The position numbers and the translations under genes are program-made. Below are positions 17,659 through 27,441 of a DNA stretch of 64,000 bases, piece after piece. Numbering within the stretch: position 1 is the first letter of the stretch; each line of letters begins with the position of its first letter. Location: positions 434,001-498,000 of the forward strand of contig NZ_FMAE01000003.1 in assembly GCF_900094575.1 (NCBI RefSeq), in the 5' to 3' direction. Origin of the DNA: Bradyrhizobium yuanmingense (GTDB taxonomy: Bacteria > Pseudomonadota > Alphaproteobacteria > Rhizobiales > Xanthobacteraceae). The notes beneath the pieces were generated by a model. The model saw nothing but the letters and a program-made list of their open reading frames with translations, ran no database searches and had not been told where the DNA came from.

Positions 17659-17758
17659 CGAGAGGTCCTCCCAAAACGATTCTGCCCTTGCCCGTGAAAA
17701 TAGACCGTTCTCGGGCAATTGCCGAGTTATCGTTCGTCGCAGGGTAAAGGGTCTTTCT

Positions 17759-17859
17759 GTCATTCCGGGATGCGCCGAAAGGCGCAGGCCCGGAATCCAT
17801 AACCCCAGGCTGTGGTTATGGATTCCGGGCCCACGCTTCGCGTGTCCCCGAATGACGGG
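17759..17859. repeat. CATTCCGGG-family palindromic repeat between the two aldolase genes
   Basis: GTCATTCCGGGATGCG on the left and CCGAATGACGG on the right, with the inner inverted pair GGCCCGGAATCCATAACC / GGTTATGGATTCCGGGCC around a short CCAGGCTGT loop. The inner arms are exact over 18 bases, so a stable hairpin forms in the mRNA. It could protect the upstream transcript or lower expression of the class I aldolase. Confidence 0.87.
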
Positions 17860-17876
17860 AGGATGTGACGGAGGCC

Positions 17877-18944
17877 TTAGGCGACCCGGGGATCGAGCTC
17901 GCCCTTGGCGTAGCGCTTGGCCATCTCGGCGGTGGTCAGCACCTTCTTGATCTTGGAGGCCTGGCCTGCGGTGTTGAACTCCTGCAGGCGCTGCTTGCAC
18001 AGCTTGGTCATCGCCTCCATCGCCGGCTTCAGGTACTTGCGCGGATCGAACTCTTCCGGGTTGTCCTTCAGAACTTTCCGGATCTGGCCGGTCATCGCCA
18101 TGCGGTTGTCGGTGTCGATGTTGATCTTGCGCACGCCGTTCTTGATGCCGCGCTGGATCTCGGCCACCGGCACGCCCCAGGTCGGCTTCATCTTGCCGCC
18201 ATAGGCGTTGATGATGTCCTGCAGATCCTGCGGCACCGAGGAGGAGCCGTGCATGACGAGATGCGTGTTCGGCAGCTTGCGGTGGATCTCCTCGATCACG
18301 TTCATGGCGAGGATGTCGCCGTCGGGCTTGCGGGTGAACTTGTAAGCGCCGTGCGAGGTGCCCATCGCGATCGCGAGCGCGTCGACCTTGGTCTCCTGCA
18401 CGAACTTGACGGCCTCGTCCGGATTGGTCAGCAGCTGGTCGTGGCTGAGCTTGCCTTCGGCGCCGTGGCCGTCTTCCTTGTCGCCCATGCCGGTTTCGAG
18501 CGAGCCGAGCACCCCTAACTCGCCCTCGACCGAGATGCCGCCGAGATGGGCCATCTCGGTGACAGTCTTGGTGACGCCGACATTGTAGCCCCAGTCGCCG
18601 GGGGTCTTGCCGTCGGCCTTGAGCGAGCCGTCCATCATCACCGAGGTGAAGCCGGCCTGGATCGCGGTCATGCAGGTCGCCGGCTCGTTGCCGTGGTCGA
18701 GATGAACGCAGACCGGAATGTGCGGATAGATCTCGGTCACCGCGTCCATCATGTGCTTGAGCATGACGTCGTTGGCGTAGGAGCGCGCGCCGCGCGAGGC
18801 CTGGATGATGACGGGCGCGTCGACCTGGTTGGCCGCGTCCATGATGGCCAGCGCCTGCTCCATGTTGTTGATGTTGAAGGCCGGTACGCCGTAATCGTTC
18901 TCCGCCGCGTGGTCGAGCAATTGACGTAACGTGATCCGAGCCAT
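17877..18944 (-). CDS. fba: Fructose-bisphosphate aldolase, class II (Calvin-cycle subtype)
   Basis: 355 aa zinc enzyme of the type IIB/CbbA branch. It catalyses the same reaction as the adjacent class I gene and can also form sedoheptulose-1,7-bisphosphate. Catalytic and metal residues are visible: HLDHGN with His81, Asp83 and His84, the glycine-rich [10 protein letters not shown] and the [10 protein letters not shown] phosphate loop. ATG 18944 starts [10 protein letters not shown]. It lies 39 bp downstream of pgk, the common alphaproteobacterial order gap-pgk-fba. No CbbR gene or other cbb genes are present, so this is the glycolytic/gluconeogenic cluster. Confidence 0.96.
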   Translation of the reverse strand: MARITLRQLLDHAAENDYGVPAFNINNMEQALAIMDAANQVDAPVIIQASRGARSYANDVMLKHMMDAVTEIYPHIPVCVHLDHGNEPATCMTAIQAGFTSVMMDGSLKADGKTPGDWGYNVGVTKTVTEMAHLGGISVEGELGVLGSLETGMGDKEDGHGAEGKLSHDQLLTNPDEAVKFVQETKVDALAIAMGTSHGAYKFTRKPDGDILAMNVIEEIHRKLPNTHLVMHGSSSVPQDLQDIINAYGGKMKPTWGVPVAEIQRGIKNGVRKINIDTDNRMAMTGQIRKVLKDNPEEFDPRKYLKPAMEAMTKLCKQRLQEFNTAGQASKIKKVLTTAEMAKRYAKGELDPRVA

Positions 18945-18983
18945 CTGTCTTTGTCTCCCGTTGGGGCCTCAAAGGCCGCTTGA

Positions 18984-20180
18984 TTACTTGCTACGCAGAA
19001 CTTCAACGCCGGGCAGGGGCTTGCCTTCCATCCATTCAAGGAACGCGCCACCGGCGGTCGACACATAGGTGAAGTCTCCGGCCACATGGGCCTGGTTGAG
19101 CGCCGCGACGGTGTCGCCGCCGCCCGCGATCGAGATCAGCTTCTTGGCCTTGGTGCGCTCGGCGGCGTGCTTGGCGGCCGTGACCGTGCCGCGGTCGAAC
19201 GGCTGCATCTCGAATGCGCCCAGGGGGCCGTTCCAGACCAGCGTCGCCGCATCGTCGATCGCGGCATGGACGCGCGCGATCGATTGCGGGCCGACGTCGA
19301 GGATCATGCCGTCGGCCGGGATCGCGTCGAGCCCATAGGCATGCGACGGCGCGTTGGCGGCGAAATGGTAGGCGACGGTGGCATCGACCGGGAGGATGAT
19401 GGCGCAATTGGCGGCTTCCGCCTTCTCCATGATGCGCAGCGCGGTGGGGCTAAGATCCTTCTCGGCCAGCGACTTGCCGACCGCAACGCCCTGCGCGTGC
19501 AGGAACGTGTTGGCCATGCCGCCGCCGATCACGAGCGCGTCGACCTTGGTGACGAGGTTTTCCAGCAGGTCGATCTTGGTCGAGACCTTGGCGCCGCCGA
19601 TGATGGCGATCACGGGCTTGCTCGGCGAGCCCAGCGCCTTCTCCAGCGCGTCCAGCTCGGCCTGCATGGTGCGGCCGGCATAGGCCGGCAGCTTGTGGCC
19701 GAGACCTTCGGTCGAGGCGTGGGCGCGGTGCGCGGCCGAGAACGCGTCATTGACCCAGATGTCGCCGAGCTTCGCGAGTTCCGCGACGAAGGCGGGATCG
19801 TTCTTTTCTTCCTCTTTGTGGAAGCGGGTGTTTTCCAGGCACAGGATGTCGCCATCCTTCAAGCCGGCGACCGCCTTGGCCGCGGGCTCGCCGATGCAAT
19901 CCTCGGCAAACGCGACGGGCTTCTTCACCACCTTCGCCAGCGCCTCCGCGACGGGCTTGAGCGAGTCCTTGGCATCGCGTCCCTTCGGCCGGCCGAAATG
20001 CGCGAGCAGGATGACCTTGCCGCCCTTGTCGGCGAGCTCGGTGATGGTCGGTGCAACGCGCTCGAGCCGGGTGGCGTCGGTGACGCGCCCGCTCTCCATG
20101 GGCACGTTGAGGTCGACGCGCAGCAGCACGCGCTTGCCCTTCACGTCGACGTCGTCGAGGGTGCGGAATTTAGCGGGCAT
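18984..20180 (-). CDS. pgk: Phosphoglycerate kinase
   Basis: 398 aa, standard length. It transfers phosphate from 1,3-bisphosphoglycerate to ADP. N-domain substrate residues appear in [30 protein letters not shown] and [13 protein letters not shown]; the C-domain nucleotide loop is in [11 protein letters not shown] and the terminal [12 protein letters not shown]. The ATG is at 20180 ([10 protein letters not shown]). It lies 6 bp after the small membrane protein gene and 39 bp before fba, consistent with one operon. Confidence 0.98.
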   Translation of the reverse strand: MPAKFRTLDDVDVKGKRVLLRVDLNVPMESGRVTDATRLERVAPTITELADKGGKVILLAHFGRPKGRDAKDSLKPVAEALAKVVKKPVAFAEDCIGEPAAKAVAGLKDGDILCLENTRFHKEEEKNDPAFVAELAKLGDIWVNDAFSAAHRAHASTEGLGHKLPAYAGRTMQAELDALEKALGSPSKPVIAIIGGAKVSTKIDLLENLVTKVDALVIGGGMANTFLHAQGVAVGKSLAEKDLSPTALRIMEKAEAANCAIILPVDATVAYHFAANAPSHAYGLDAIPADGMILDVGPQSIARVHAAIDDAATLVWNGPLGAFEMQPFDRGTVTAAKHAAERTKAKKLISIAGGGDTVAALNQAHVAGDFTYVSTAGGAFLEWMEGKPLPGVEVLRSK

Positions 20181-20186
20181 CGTTCA

Positions 20187-20351
20187 TCATCCGTGCGTCG
20201 GAGTGTCGGAATCGGGGGGAGGCGAATGGCCGTGGTCGCCGCTCCCTCCACCGTCTTTCGGAGACTTCACTGCGAGGCCCCGGCGAAATCCGTACGCGAT
20301 CAACGCGATCAACAGTATGACGCCAGGGATGCCAATCCAGTGAGGAAGCAC
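20187..20351 (-). CDS. Small single-pass membrane protein between gap and pgk
   Basis: 54 aa from GTG 20351, chosen because GAGGGAA sits seven bases upstream; the frame has no ATG that fits. It encodes a short N-terminus (LPHW), one hydrophobic helix (about 6-20, IPGVILLIALIAYGF), a basic flank (RRGL) and a Gly/Pro/His/Asp-rich tail (GDHGHSPPPDSDTPTHG). It begins 11 bp after the gap stop and ends 6 bp before the pgk start, so it is embedded in the gap-pgk operon. No family is recognised. It may anchor or regulate nearby enzymes, but that is speculation. Confidence 0.7.
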   Translation of the reverse strand: MLPHWIGIPGVILLIALIAYGFRRGLAVKSPKDGGGSGDHGHSPPPDSDTPTHG

Positions 20352-20362
20352 CTTGGCTTCCC

Positions 20363-21370
20363 TCAGATCACCTTCGCCATCGCGGCGGCGGTGTCCGCCA
20401 TGCGGTTCGAAAAGCCCCACTCGTTGTCGTACCAGGACATCACGCGCACCAGCGTGCCGTTCTGCACCTTGGTCTGGTCCTCGTGGAAGGTCGAGGAGTG
20501 CGGGTCGTGGTTGAAGTCGATCGAGACGTTCGGCGCATTGGTGTAGCCGAGGATGCCCTTGAGCTGCTGCTCGCTGGCGCGCTTCATCGCCGCGTTGATC
20601 TCCTTGGCGTCGGTGGCGCGCTTGGCGACGATCTTGAGGTCGACGACCGAGACGTTCGGGGTCGGCACGCGGATCGCGACGCCGTCGAGCTTGCCCTTCA
20701 GCTCGGGCAGCACGAGGCCGATCGCCTTCGCGGCACCCGTCGAGGTCGGGATCATCGACATCGCCGCCGCGCGGCCGCGGTAGAGATCCTTGTGCATCGT
20801 GTCGAGCGTCGGCTGGTCGCCGGTATAGGCGTGGATCGTGGTCATGAAGCCGGTCTCGATGCCGACGAGATCGTTCAGCACCTTGGCAACCGGCGCAAGG
20901 CAGTTGGTGGTGCAGCTGCCGTTGGAGACGACGAGGTGATCCTTGGTCAGCGTGTCGTGGTTGACTCCGTAGACGATGGTGGCGTCGGCGCCGTCGGCGG
21001 GCGCGGAGACCAGCACGCGCTTGGCGCCAGCGGTCAGATGCGCGCTAGCCTTGTCCTTCGAGGTGAAGATGCCGGTGCATTCCATCGCAATGTCGACGCC
21101 GAGATCCTTCCAGGGCAGCTTCGAGGGATCGCGCTCGGCGGTCACCTTGATCTTGCCGTTGCCGAGGCTGATGCAGTCGCCGTCGACGGTGACGGTGCCG
21201 GGAAAGCGGCCGTGGACGCTGTCGAAGCGGAGGAGATGAGCGTTGGTCTCGACCGGGCCGAGGTCGTTGATGCCGACGACCTCGATGTCCTTGCGGCCGG
21301 ACTCGGCGATAGCCCGCAGGATGTTGCGGCCGATGCGGCCAAAACCGTTAATTCCGACGCGGACTGCCAT
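20363..21370 (-). CDS. gap: Glyceraldehyde-3-phosphate dehydrogenase, type I
   Basis: 335 aa. It converts glyceraldehyde-3-phosphate to 1,3-bisphosphoglycerate with NAD(P). The N-terminal Rossmann motif [10 protein letters not shown] is at 6-15, the catalytic cysteine Cys153 is in SCTTNCLAP, and His180 activates it in [15 protein letters not shown] at 35-39 follows the adenine-ribose binding strand, compatible with NAD. The ATG at 21370 is preceded by GAAGGAGACG, a strong Shine-Dalgarno. It lies 148 bp after tkt, in the same direction. Confidence 0.98.
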   Translation of the reverse strand: MAVRVGINGFGRIGRNILRAIAESGRKDIEVVGINDLGPVETNAHLLRFDSVHGRFPGTVTVDGDCISLGNGKIKVTAERDPSKLPWKDLGVDIAMECTGIFTSKDKASAHLTAGAKRVLVSAPADGADATIVYGVNHDTLTKDHLVVSNGSCTTNCLAPVAKVLNDLVGIETGFMTTIHAYTGDQPTLDTMHKDLYRGRAAAMSMIPTSTGAAKAIGLVLPELKGKLDGVAIRVPTPNVSVVDLKIVAKRATDAKEINAAMKRASEQQLKGILGYTNAPNVSIDFNHDPHSSTFHEDQTKVQNGTLVRVMSWYDNEWGFSNRMADTAAAMAKVI

Positions 21371-21518
21371 GTTTCGTCTCCTTCAATGACCGTTGTCATC
21401 CCGCACAACGCGCTATACGCGCCTGCGAGGGTTTTTTAGGGGCGGACGCCCGGTTCGGCCGGGCGGTGCTTGATCATATGGGAGATTAGGTAGTCCTTTT
21501 TTGCGGCAAGCTCAACTC

Positions 21519-23504
<1,986 letters not shown>

Positions 23505-23872
23505 GTCTGAAATCCGTCTGAAATGAAGCGCTTGGCGATGGTTGCCCGCGCGGGGAGAAGCCTGGCGGCCACTGAAGGTTGGCGCTGGGATAGCACCTCG
23601 GTTCCGGGAGTCCAAGGCAATCGAACGCCGGTTTGGCCGCAAAAGTTGCCTGTGTGGACATCGGTTTTCCGCCGGGATCGCGCCGGGCGGAAGCGACGCA
23701 GCGACACGTCGTCCCGATTGAACAGTGCATAGTTTTGCGGCGGCGTTGCGCTTGGCTAGCTTGCTTTGTAAATTTCTGCTTCTAACCGCTTGCCGAACCG
23801 AGTCTTTTGCCGGACGGCAAGCTCCAGGGAAAGGCCACTGGGCAAAGGCCGCCAGGTTCCGCCGCTGACTGC
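23505..23872. other. Divergent promoter gap between tkt and the DUF4164-zapA operon
   Basis: 368 bp with no credible gene. It must hold the tkt promoter (reading left) and the DUF4164/zapA promoter (reading right). A short perfect palindrome TTGCCG-GA-CGGCAA lies at 23807-23820. No confident -35/-10 pair, riboswitch or terminator was recognised. Confidence 0.5.
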
Positions 23873-24193
23873 ATGAACGATCGCGTATCCAACAGTTCCG
23901 CCATGACGGAGTCGTCCGCCGTCGAGATCGAGATTGCGACCCGCAGACTCATGGCGGCGCTCGATGCGCTCGAAAGTGCGGTGGAGCGGCGTCGCGATGC
24001 CGATCGCGACGAGAACGAGCTTGCGGCGCGAATCCAGGCGCTCGGCGCGGATCGCTCGCGTCTTGCCGACGAGCTCGACGGCGCGCTGGTGAAGGCACGC
24101 AAGCTCGAGCGCACCAATCGCGAGATTTCCGACCGGCTGGATTCCGCGATCGTCACGATACGCTCGGTGCTCGATACCGGAGAGGACGGATGA
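23873..24193 (+). CDS. DUF4164 family coiled-coil protein
   Basis: 106 aa from ATG 23873 ([10 protein letters not shown]); a second ATG at 23903 is possible, as neither has a clear ribosome site. The protein is a continuous helical coiled coil ([40 protein letters not shown]). The DUF4164 family is alphaproteobacterial and typically encoded directly before zapA. The stop overlaps the zapA start as ATGA, so the two are translationally coupled. A role with ZapA in division is plausible from context only. Confidence 0.82.
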   Translation: MNDRVSNSSAMTESSAVEIEIATRRLMAALDALESAVERRRDADRDENELAARIQALGADRSRLADELDGALVKARKLERTNREISDRLDSAIVTIRSVLDTGEDG

Positions 24194-24573
24194 GCCACAT
24201 CAACGTCACCATCAACGGCCGGCAATATCGCATGGCCTGCGAGGAGGGCCAGGAGGTGCGGCTGCTCAAGCTCGCCGAGACGCTGGAGACGCGCATCCAG
24301 TCGCTGCGCGGAAAATTCGGCGAGATCGGCGATGCGCGCCTCACCGTCATGGCTGCGCTCACCGTGTGCGATGAGCTGATCGACACCACCAACCGCGTCC
24401 GCACCCTTGAGCAGGAATTGACCGAGCTCAGGGATTTCCGCAATGCCGCCGTCGAGCGCGCCAGGATGACGCAGACCGCGGTGGTCAACGCGCTGAACGC
24501 CGCCGCCGAGCGCATCGAGAAATCGACCCAGGTCCTGAACCGGACGGTGGGGAACGGCATCGCGATCGGCTGA
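24190..24573 (+). CDS. zapA: Cell division protein ZapA
   Basis: 127 aa. ZapA binds FtsZ and bundles protofilaments at the division site. The N-terminal domain has the family start VTINGRQYRMACEEGQE and RLLKLAETLETRI, followed by MAALTVCDELID and a C-terminal coiled coil (RVRTLEQELTELRDF). The final 30 residues (NALNAAAERIEKSTQVLNR) extend beyond the E. coli form, as is common in Rhizobiales. The ATG overlaps the DUF4164 stop by four bases. The 6S RNA and 5-formyl-THF cyclo-ligase genes follow, the classical zapA-ssrS-fau order. Confidence 0.94.
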   Translation: MSHINVTINGRQYRMACEEGQEVRLLKLAETLETRIQSLRGKFGEIGDARLTVMAALTVCDELIDTTNRVRTLEQELTELRDFRNAAVERARMTQTAVVNALNAAAERIEKSTQVLNRTVGNGIAIG

Positions 24574-24593
24574 AGCTCGATAGGAGCCGTGCC

Positions 24594-24786
24594 CTTACCC
24601 TCCCCTGGAGGGCCCCGGAGGGGGAGGGTCGATCGCGCGTAGCGCGAGCGGGGTGGGGTGATCTCTCCACACGAACAGTGCCCGTGGGGAGAGATCACCC
24701 CACCCCGTCTCACATTTCGCTGCGCTCCATGTGAGCCGAACCACGGGCGAGCTTCGCTCGTCCCGGACCCCTCCAGGGGAGGGTAA
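24594..24786. mobile_element. MITE-like element with 19-bp perfect terminal inverted repeats
   Basis: 193 bp. The left end CTTACCCTCCCCTGGAGGG (24594-24612) is the exact reverse complement of the right end CCCTCCAGGGGAGGGTAAG (24768-24786). A second perfect inverted pair GGGTGGGGTGATCTCTCC / GGAGAGATCACCCCACCC is nested inside around 24652-24707. There is no coding capacity for a transposase and no clear target duplication. It lies 20 bp downstream of zapA and about 70 bp upstream of 6S RNA. Confidence 0.8.
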
Positions 24787-24854
24787 GAAAGCGCGCAGCG
24801 GAAGCCGCACTCTCGTCGCACTGGCGATTCGTCAGTACAGTTGTTACATTGCCT

Positions 24855-25018
24855 GCGCGAGGCTGCGACGTGCGTCAGGAGCCATATATCCCCGGGGCCT
24901 TATCGATCCTTTAGGGAACTGTCCCTGGCCGGGCCCGTGGGCTCGGACATATGGTGCCCACCTACTTTCGTAGGGAACTCCGGGATCGAGTGCTTCAACG
25001 GCGTTCGCGGCTTCGCAC
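24855..25018 (+). ncRNA. ssrS: 6S RNA
   Basis: 6S RNA mimics an open promoter and binds the housekeeping RNA polymerase holoenzyme in stationary phase. It is recognised by position (zapA - 6S - 5-formyl-THF cyclo-ligase) and fold. The 5' arm GCGAGGCTGCGACG (24857-24870) pairs over 14 bp with CGTTCGCGGCTTCGC (25002-25016, one bulged base) as the closing stem. Paired segments GTGGGC / GCCCAC and CCTACTTTCGTAGG form the apical part, and CATATA / CATATG stretches border the central region. The length near 160 nt fits rhizobial 6S RNA. Ends are estimated to within a few bases. Confidence 0.88.
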
Positions 25019-25071
25019 TTTCGTTTGCTTCGTTTGTGCTTGTTGAAACGACTGCGGCCAATTCAACAGGT

Positions 25072-25171
25072 GTCATTCCCCGCGAAGGCGGGGAATCCAG
25101 TACGCCGCGGCCCTTGTGTGAATCACCACCGCCTCTGGAATACTGGATCACCCGCATTCGCGGGTGATGAC
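25072..25171. repeat. Inverted intergenic repeat GTCATTCCCCGCG-type
   Basis: About 100 bp with GTCAT and ATGAC at the extreme ends, hairpins CCCCGCGAAGGCGGGG and CACCCGCATTCGCGGGTG just inside, and the internal inverted pair ATCCAGTA / TACTGGAT. It is another dispersed palindromic family, placed between 6S RNA and the cyclo-ligase gene, 17 bp before the latter's start. Confidence 0.82.
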
Positions 25172-25187
25172 GTGGGGACCAAAGCAC

Positions 25188-25784
25188 ATGTCCAACTCCA
25201 AAGCCGAGCTCCGTGCCAAAGCCCTCGCCAAGCGCGATGCGCTGAGCGAGAAGAAACGCATCGCGGCCGCCGCAAAGCTCGCCAAGCGCGGGCTACCGTT
25301 CAAGCTGCTGCCCGGCAGCATCGTCTCCGGCTATTCGCCGATCCGCAGCGAGATCGATCCGATGCCGCTGCTCGCAAAGCTCGCGGAAGAGGGCGCCAGG
25401 CTGGCGCTGCCCTGCGTCACCGCGCGCGGCCAGTCGCTGATCTTCCGTCTCTTCCATCCGAACGACCGCCTGATGCTCGGCCCGCTCGGCATTCCCGAAC
25501 CTTCACCTGCTGCGGCCGAAGTCATTCCCGACATCATGCTGACGCCGCTCGCCGCCTTCGACCGCCTCGGCCATCGCATCGGCTATGGCGCCGGGCATTA
25601 CGATTTCACCTTCGCGCATTTGCGCAAATCCAAGCACATCGTCGGCATCGGCCTTGCGTTTGCAGTGCAGGAGATCGAGGCGGTTCCGGCACTATCCCAC
25701 GACGTGGCGCTCGATTATGTGCTAACGGAATCGGACGTGTTCGATTTCCGGAGTTCTGAAGTTGCGCATTCTCTTCGTGGGTGA
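25188..25784 (+). CDS. 5-formyltetrahydrofolate cyclo-ligase
   Basis: 198 aa from ATG 25188 (MSNSKAELR), with GGGGACC upstream. It converts 5-formyl-THF to 5,10-methenyl-THF using ATP, salvaging a folate form that accumulates in stationary phase. Family marks are the KAELRAKALAKRDAL start, GYSPIRSEIDPMPL, and the nucleotide loop GYGAGHYDFTFAHL near residue 130. Known as YgfA/Fau in E. coli, where it is cotranscribed with 6S RNA; the same order here suggests shared expression. The last 23 bases overlap the next gene. Confidence 0.94.
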   Translation: MSNSKAELRAKALAKRDALSEKKRIAAAAKLAKRGLPFKLLPGSIVSGYSPIRSEIDPMPLLAKLAEEGARLALPCVTARGQSLIFRLFHPNDRLMLGPLGIPEPSPAAAEVIPDIMLTPLAAFDRLGHRIGYGAGHYDFTFAHLRKSKHIVGIGLAFAVQEIEAVPALSHDVALDYVLTESDVFDFRSSEVAHSLRG

Positions 25785-26586
25785 CGTCGTCGGCCGTAGC
25801 GGACGCGAGGCCGTCTCCGAATATCTGCCCGGCATGGTCAAGGACTGGTCGCTCGATCTCGTCGTCGTCAACGGCGAGAATTCGGCCGGTGGCTTCGGCA
25901 TCACGGAAGCGATCTACCAGGAGTTTCTCGAGGCCGGCGCCGACGCGGTGACGCTCGGCAATCACTCCTGGGACCAGCGCGAGGCGCTGGTGTTCATCGA
26001 GCGCGCCGACCGCCTGGTGCGCCCCGCCAACTATCCGCGCGGCACGCCCGGCCGCGGCGCCGCCTTGGTCGAGACCAAGAACGGCAAGCACGCCCTCGTC
26101 GTCAACGCGCTCGGCCGCGTCTTCATGACCCCGTTCGACGATCCCTTCGCCGCGCTCGAGCGCGAGCTTGGCGCCTGTCCGCTCGGCGTCGCCGCCGACG
26201 CCATCGTCGTCGACTTCCATTGCGAGGCCTCAAGCGAGAAGCAGGGCATCGGCTTCTTCTGCGACGGCCGCGCCAGCCTCGTCGTCGGCACGCACACGCA
26301 TGTGCCGACCGCCGATCACCAGATCCTCTCGGGCGGGACCGCCTACATGACCGACGCCGGCATGACCGGCGATTACGATTCCATCATCGGCATGCAGAAG
26401 GAAGAGCCGCTGCGGAGGTTCACATCAGGAATTCCGTCCGGCCGCTTCGAGCCGGCCGCAGGCGCCGCGACGCTCAGCGGCGTCGCCGTGGAAACGGACG
26501 ATGCGACAGGGCTCGCGCTCAAGATCGCGCCGGTGCGCGTGGGTGGAAGGCTGGAGCCGACGACGCCGAAATTCTGGTTGAGCTGA
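25762..26586 (+). CDS. YmdB-type metallophosphoesterase (TIGR00282 family)
   Basis: 274 aa. It starts with TTG at 25762, with CCGGAG eight bases upstream, overlapping the cyclo-ligase gene by 23 bp in a different frame. All metal sites of the family are visible: GDVVGRSGRE (7-16), VNGENSAGG, GNHSWDQ, DFHCEASSEK and GTHTHVPTAD. Bacillus YmdB is a phosphodiesterase acting on cyclic nucleotides and influencing RNA turnover and biofilm. The substrate in alphaproteobacteria is not established. Confidence 0.92.
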   Translation: MRILFVGDVVGRSGREAVSEYLPGMVKDWSLDLVVVNGENSAGGFGITEAIYQEFLEAGADAVTLGNHSWDQREALVFIERADRLVRPANYPRGTPGRGAALVETKNGKHALVVNALGRVFMTPFDDPFAALERELGACPLGVAADAIVVDFHCEASSEKQGIGFFCDGRASLVVGTHTHVPTADHQILSGGTAYMTDAGMTGDYDSIIGMQKEEPLRRFTSGIPSGRFEPAAGAATLSGVAVETDDATGLALKIAPVRVGGRLEPTTPKFWLS

Positions 26587-26749
26587 AGCGCGAGCGAAAT
26601 CACCCGGTGTCGTCCCCGGACGATTATATCAACTTTGCCCTCAGCAGCGGACATCGACGGGCAACAAGGGAACTCCGCTTTGGGCCACAAGCGGAAGTCA
26701 ACAGTCATTGGCGGCTGCGAGCCCTTCTCTTCGACAGATTGGATTCCGT

Positions 26750-27337
26750 TCAAGAAGCTGTCCGCAACATTGGTGTCATCGTCGGCGAAGAACCATGTTG
26801 TATCTCGCCGATGATCTTGAAGCCGTGGCGTTCATAAAGGGAGATGTTTCGCGGATTCGAACTTTCGAGGTAGGCGGCGATGCCCTCCTCGTCGCATCGC
26901 CGAAGAGCGTGCTTCATCAACAATGTGCCGAGACCTTGGCCGATCCAGTTCGGATCGGAGGCAATGAGAGGCAGATACCAATGGGGCTCGTGGGGATGAT
27001 GTTCGGCCATTCCCTGGAGCATGTGTCCAATATCATCGGCGATCTCCGGACGCAGGGATTGCGCCATGAGTGCGTCCATGGCCGTTTCATCGGGCTCGAC
27101 GCCGGGCGGCAGCCACAGGGCGGCCGCGCGAGCCCCTTCTGTGATGTAAGCTGTGCCATGCTCGAATGCCCGTCCGCCAAATGCCTTGACGAATTGAGGC
27201 ATAATCCTGAGATATTCGGATGAATCGGGCCAAACCCAACGCGCCATCGGATCGGCTGCAAAGCCAAGTACAATGGTGCTGATAGTGCTTGCCTGAATGT
27301 TGGCGCCCGCAGATTTGATTTCCGAGTCTGCGCTCAT
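26750..27337 (-). CDS. GNAT family N-acetyltransferase
   Basis: 195 aa from ATG 27337. The acetyl-CoA binding motif region is WYLPLIASDPNWIGQGLGTLLMKHAL (Q-G-x-G-x-G variant in GQGLG), followed by AYLESSNPRNISLYERHGF, the standard terminal GNAT motif. The N-terminal third (FAADPMARWVWPDSSEYL) is typical of a subgroup related to puromycin-acetyltransferase-like proteins. The GC content looks lower than that of its neighbours, which may signal recent acquisition. The 163-bp gap before it (26587-26749) holds only a short CCGCTT/AAGCGG inverted repeat. Confidence 0.88.
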   Translation of the reverse strand: MSADSEIKSAGANIQASTISTIVLGFAADPMARWVWPDSSEYLRIMPQFVKAFGGRAFEHGTAYITEGARAAALWLPPGVEPDETAMDALMAQSLRPEIADDIGHMLQGMAEHHPHEPHWYLPLIASDPNWIGQGLGTLLMKHALRRCDEEGIAAYLESSNPRNISLYERHGFKIIGEIQHGSSPTMTPMLRTAS

Positions 27338-27441
27338 GATATCGTCTCCAAGTCGTCGATGGCGTCGGCCACATCCATTCTAAGATGCAGCACAGGATAG
27401 TGGCCGGGCGCTACGGCGTCGCGCGCAATCACGCGTCAATC

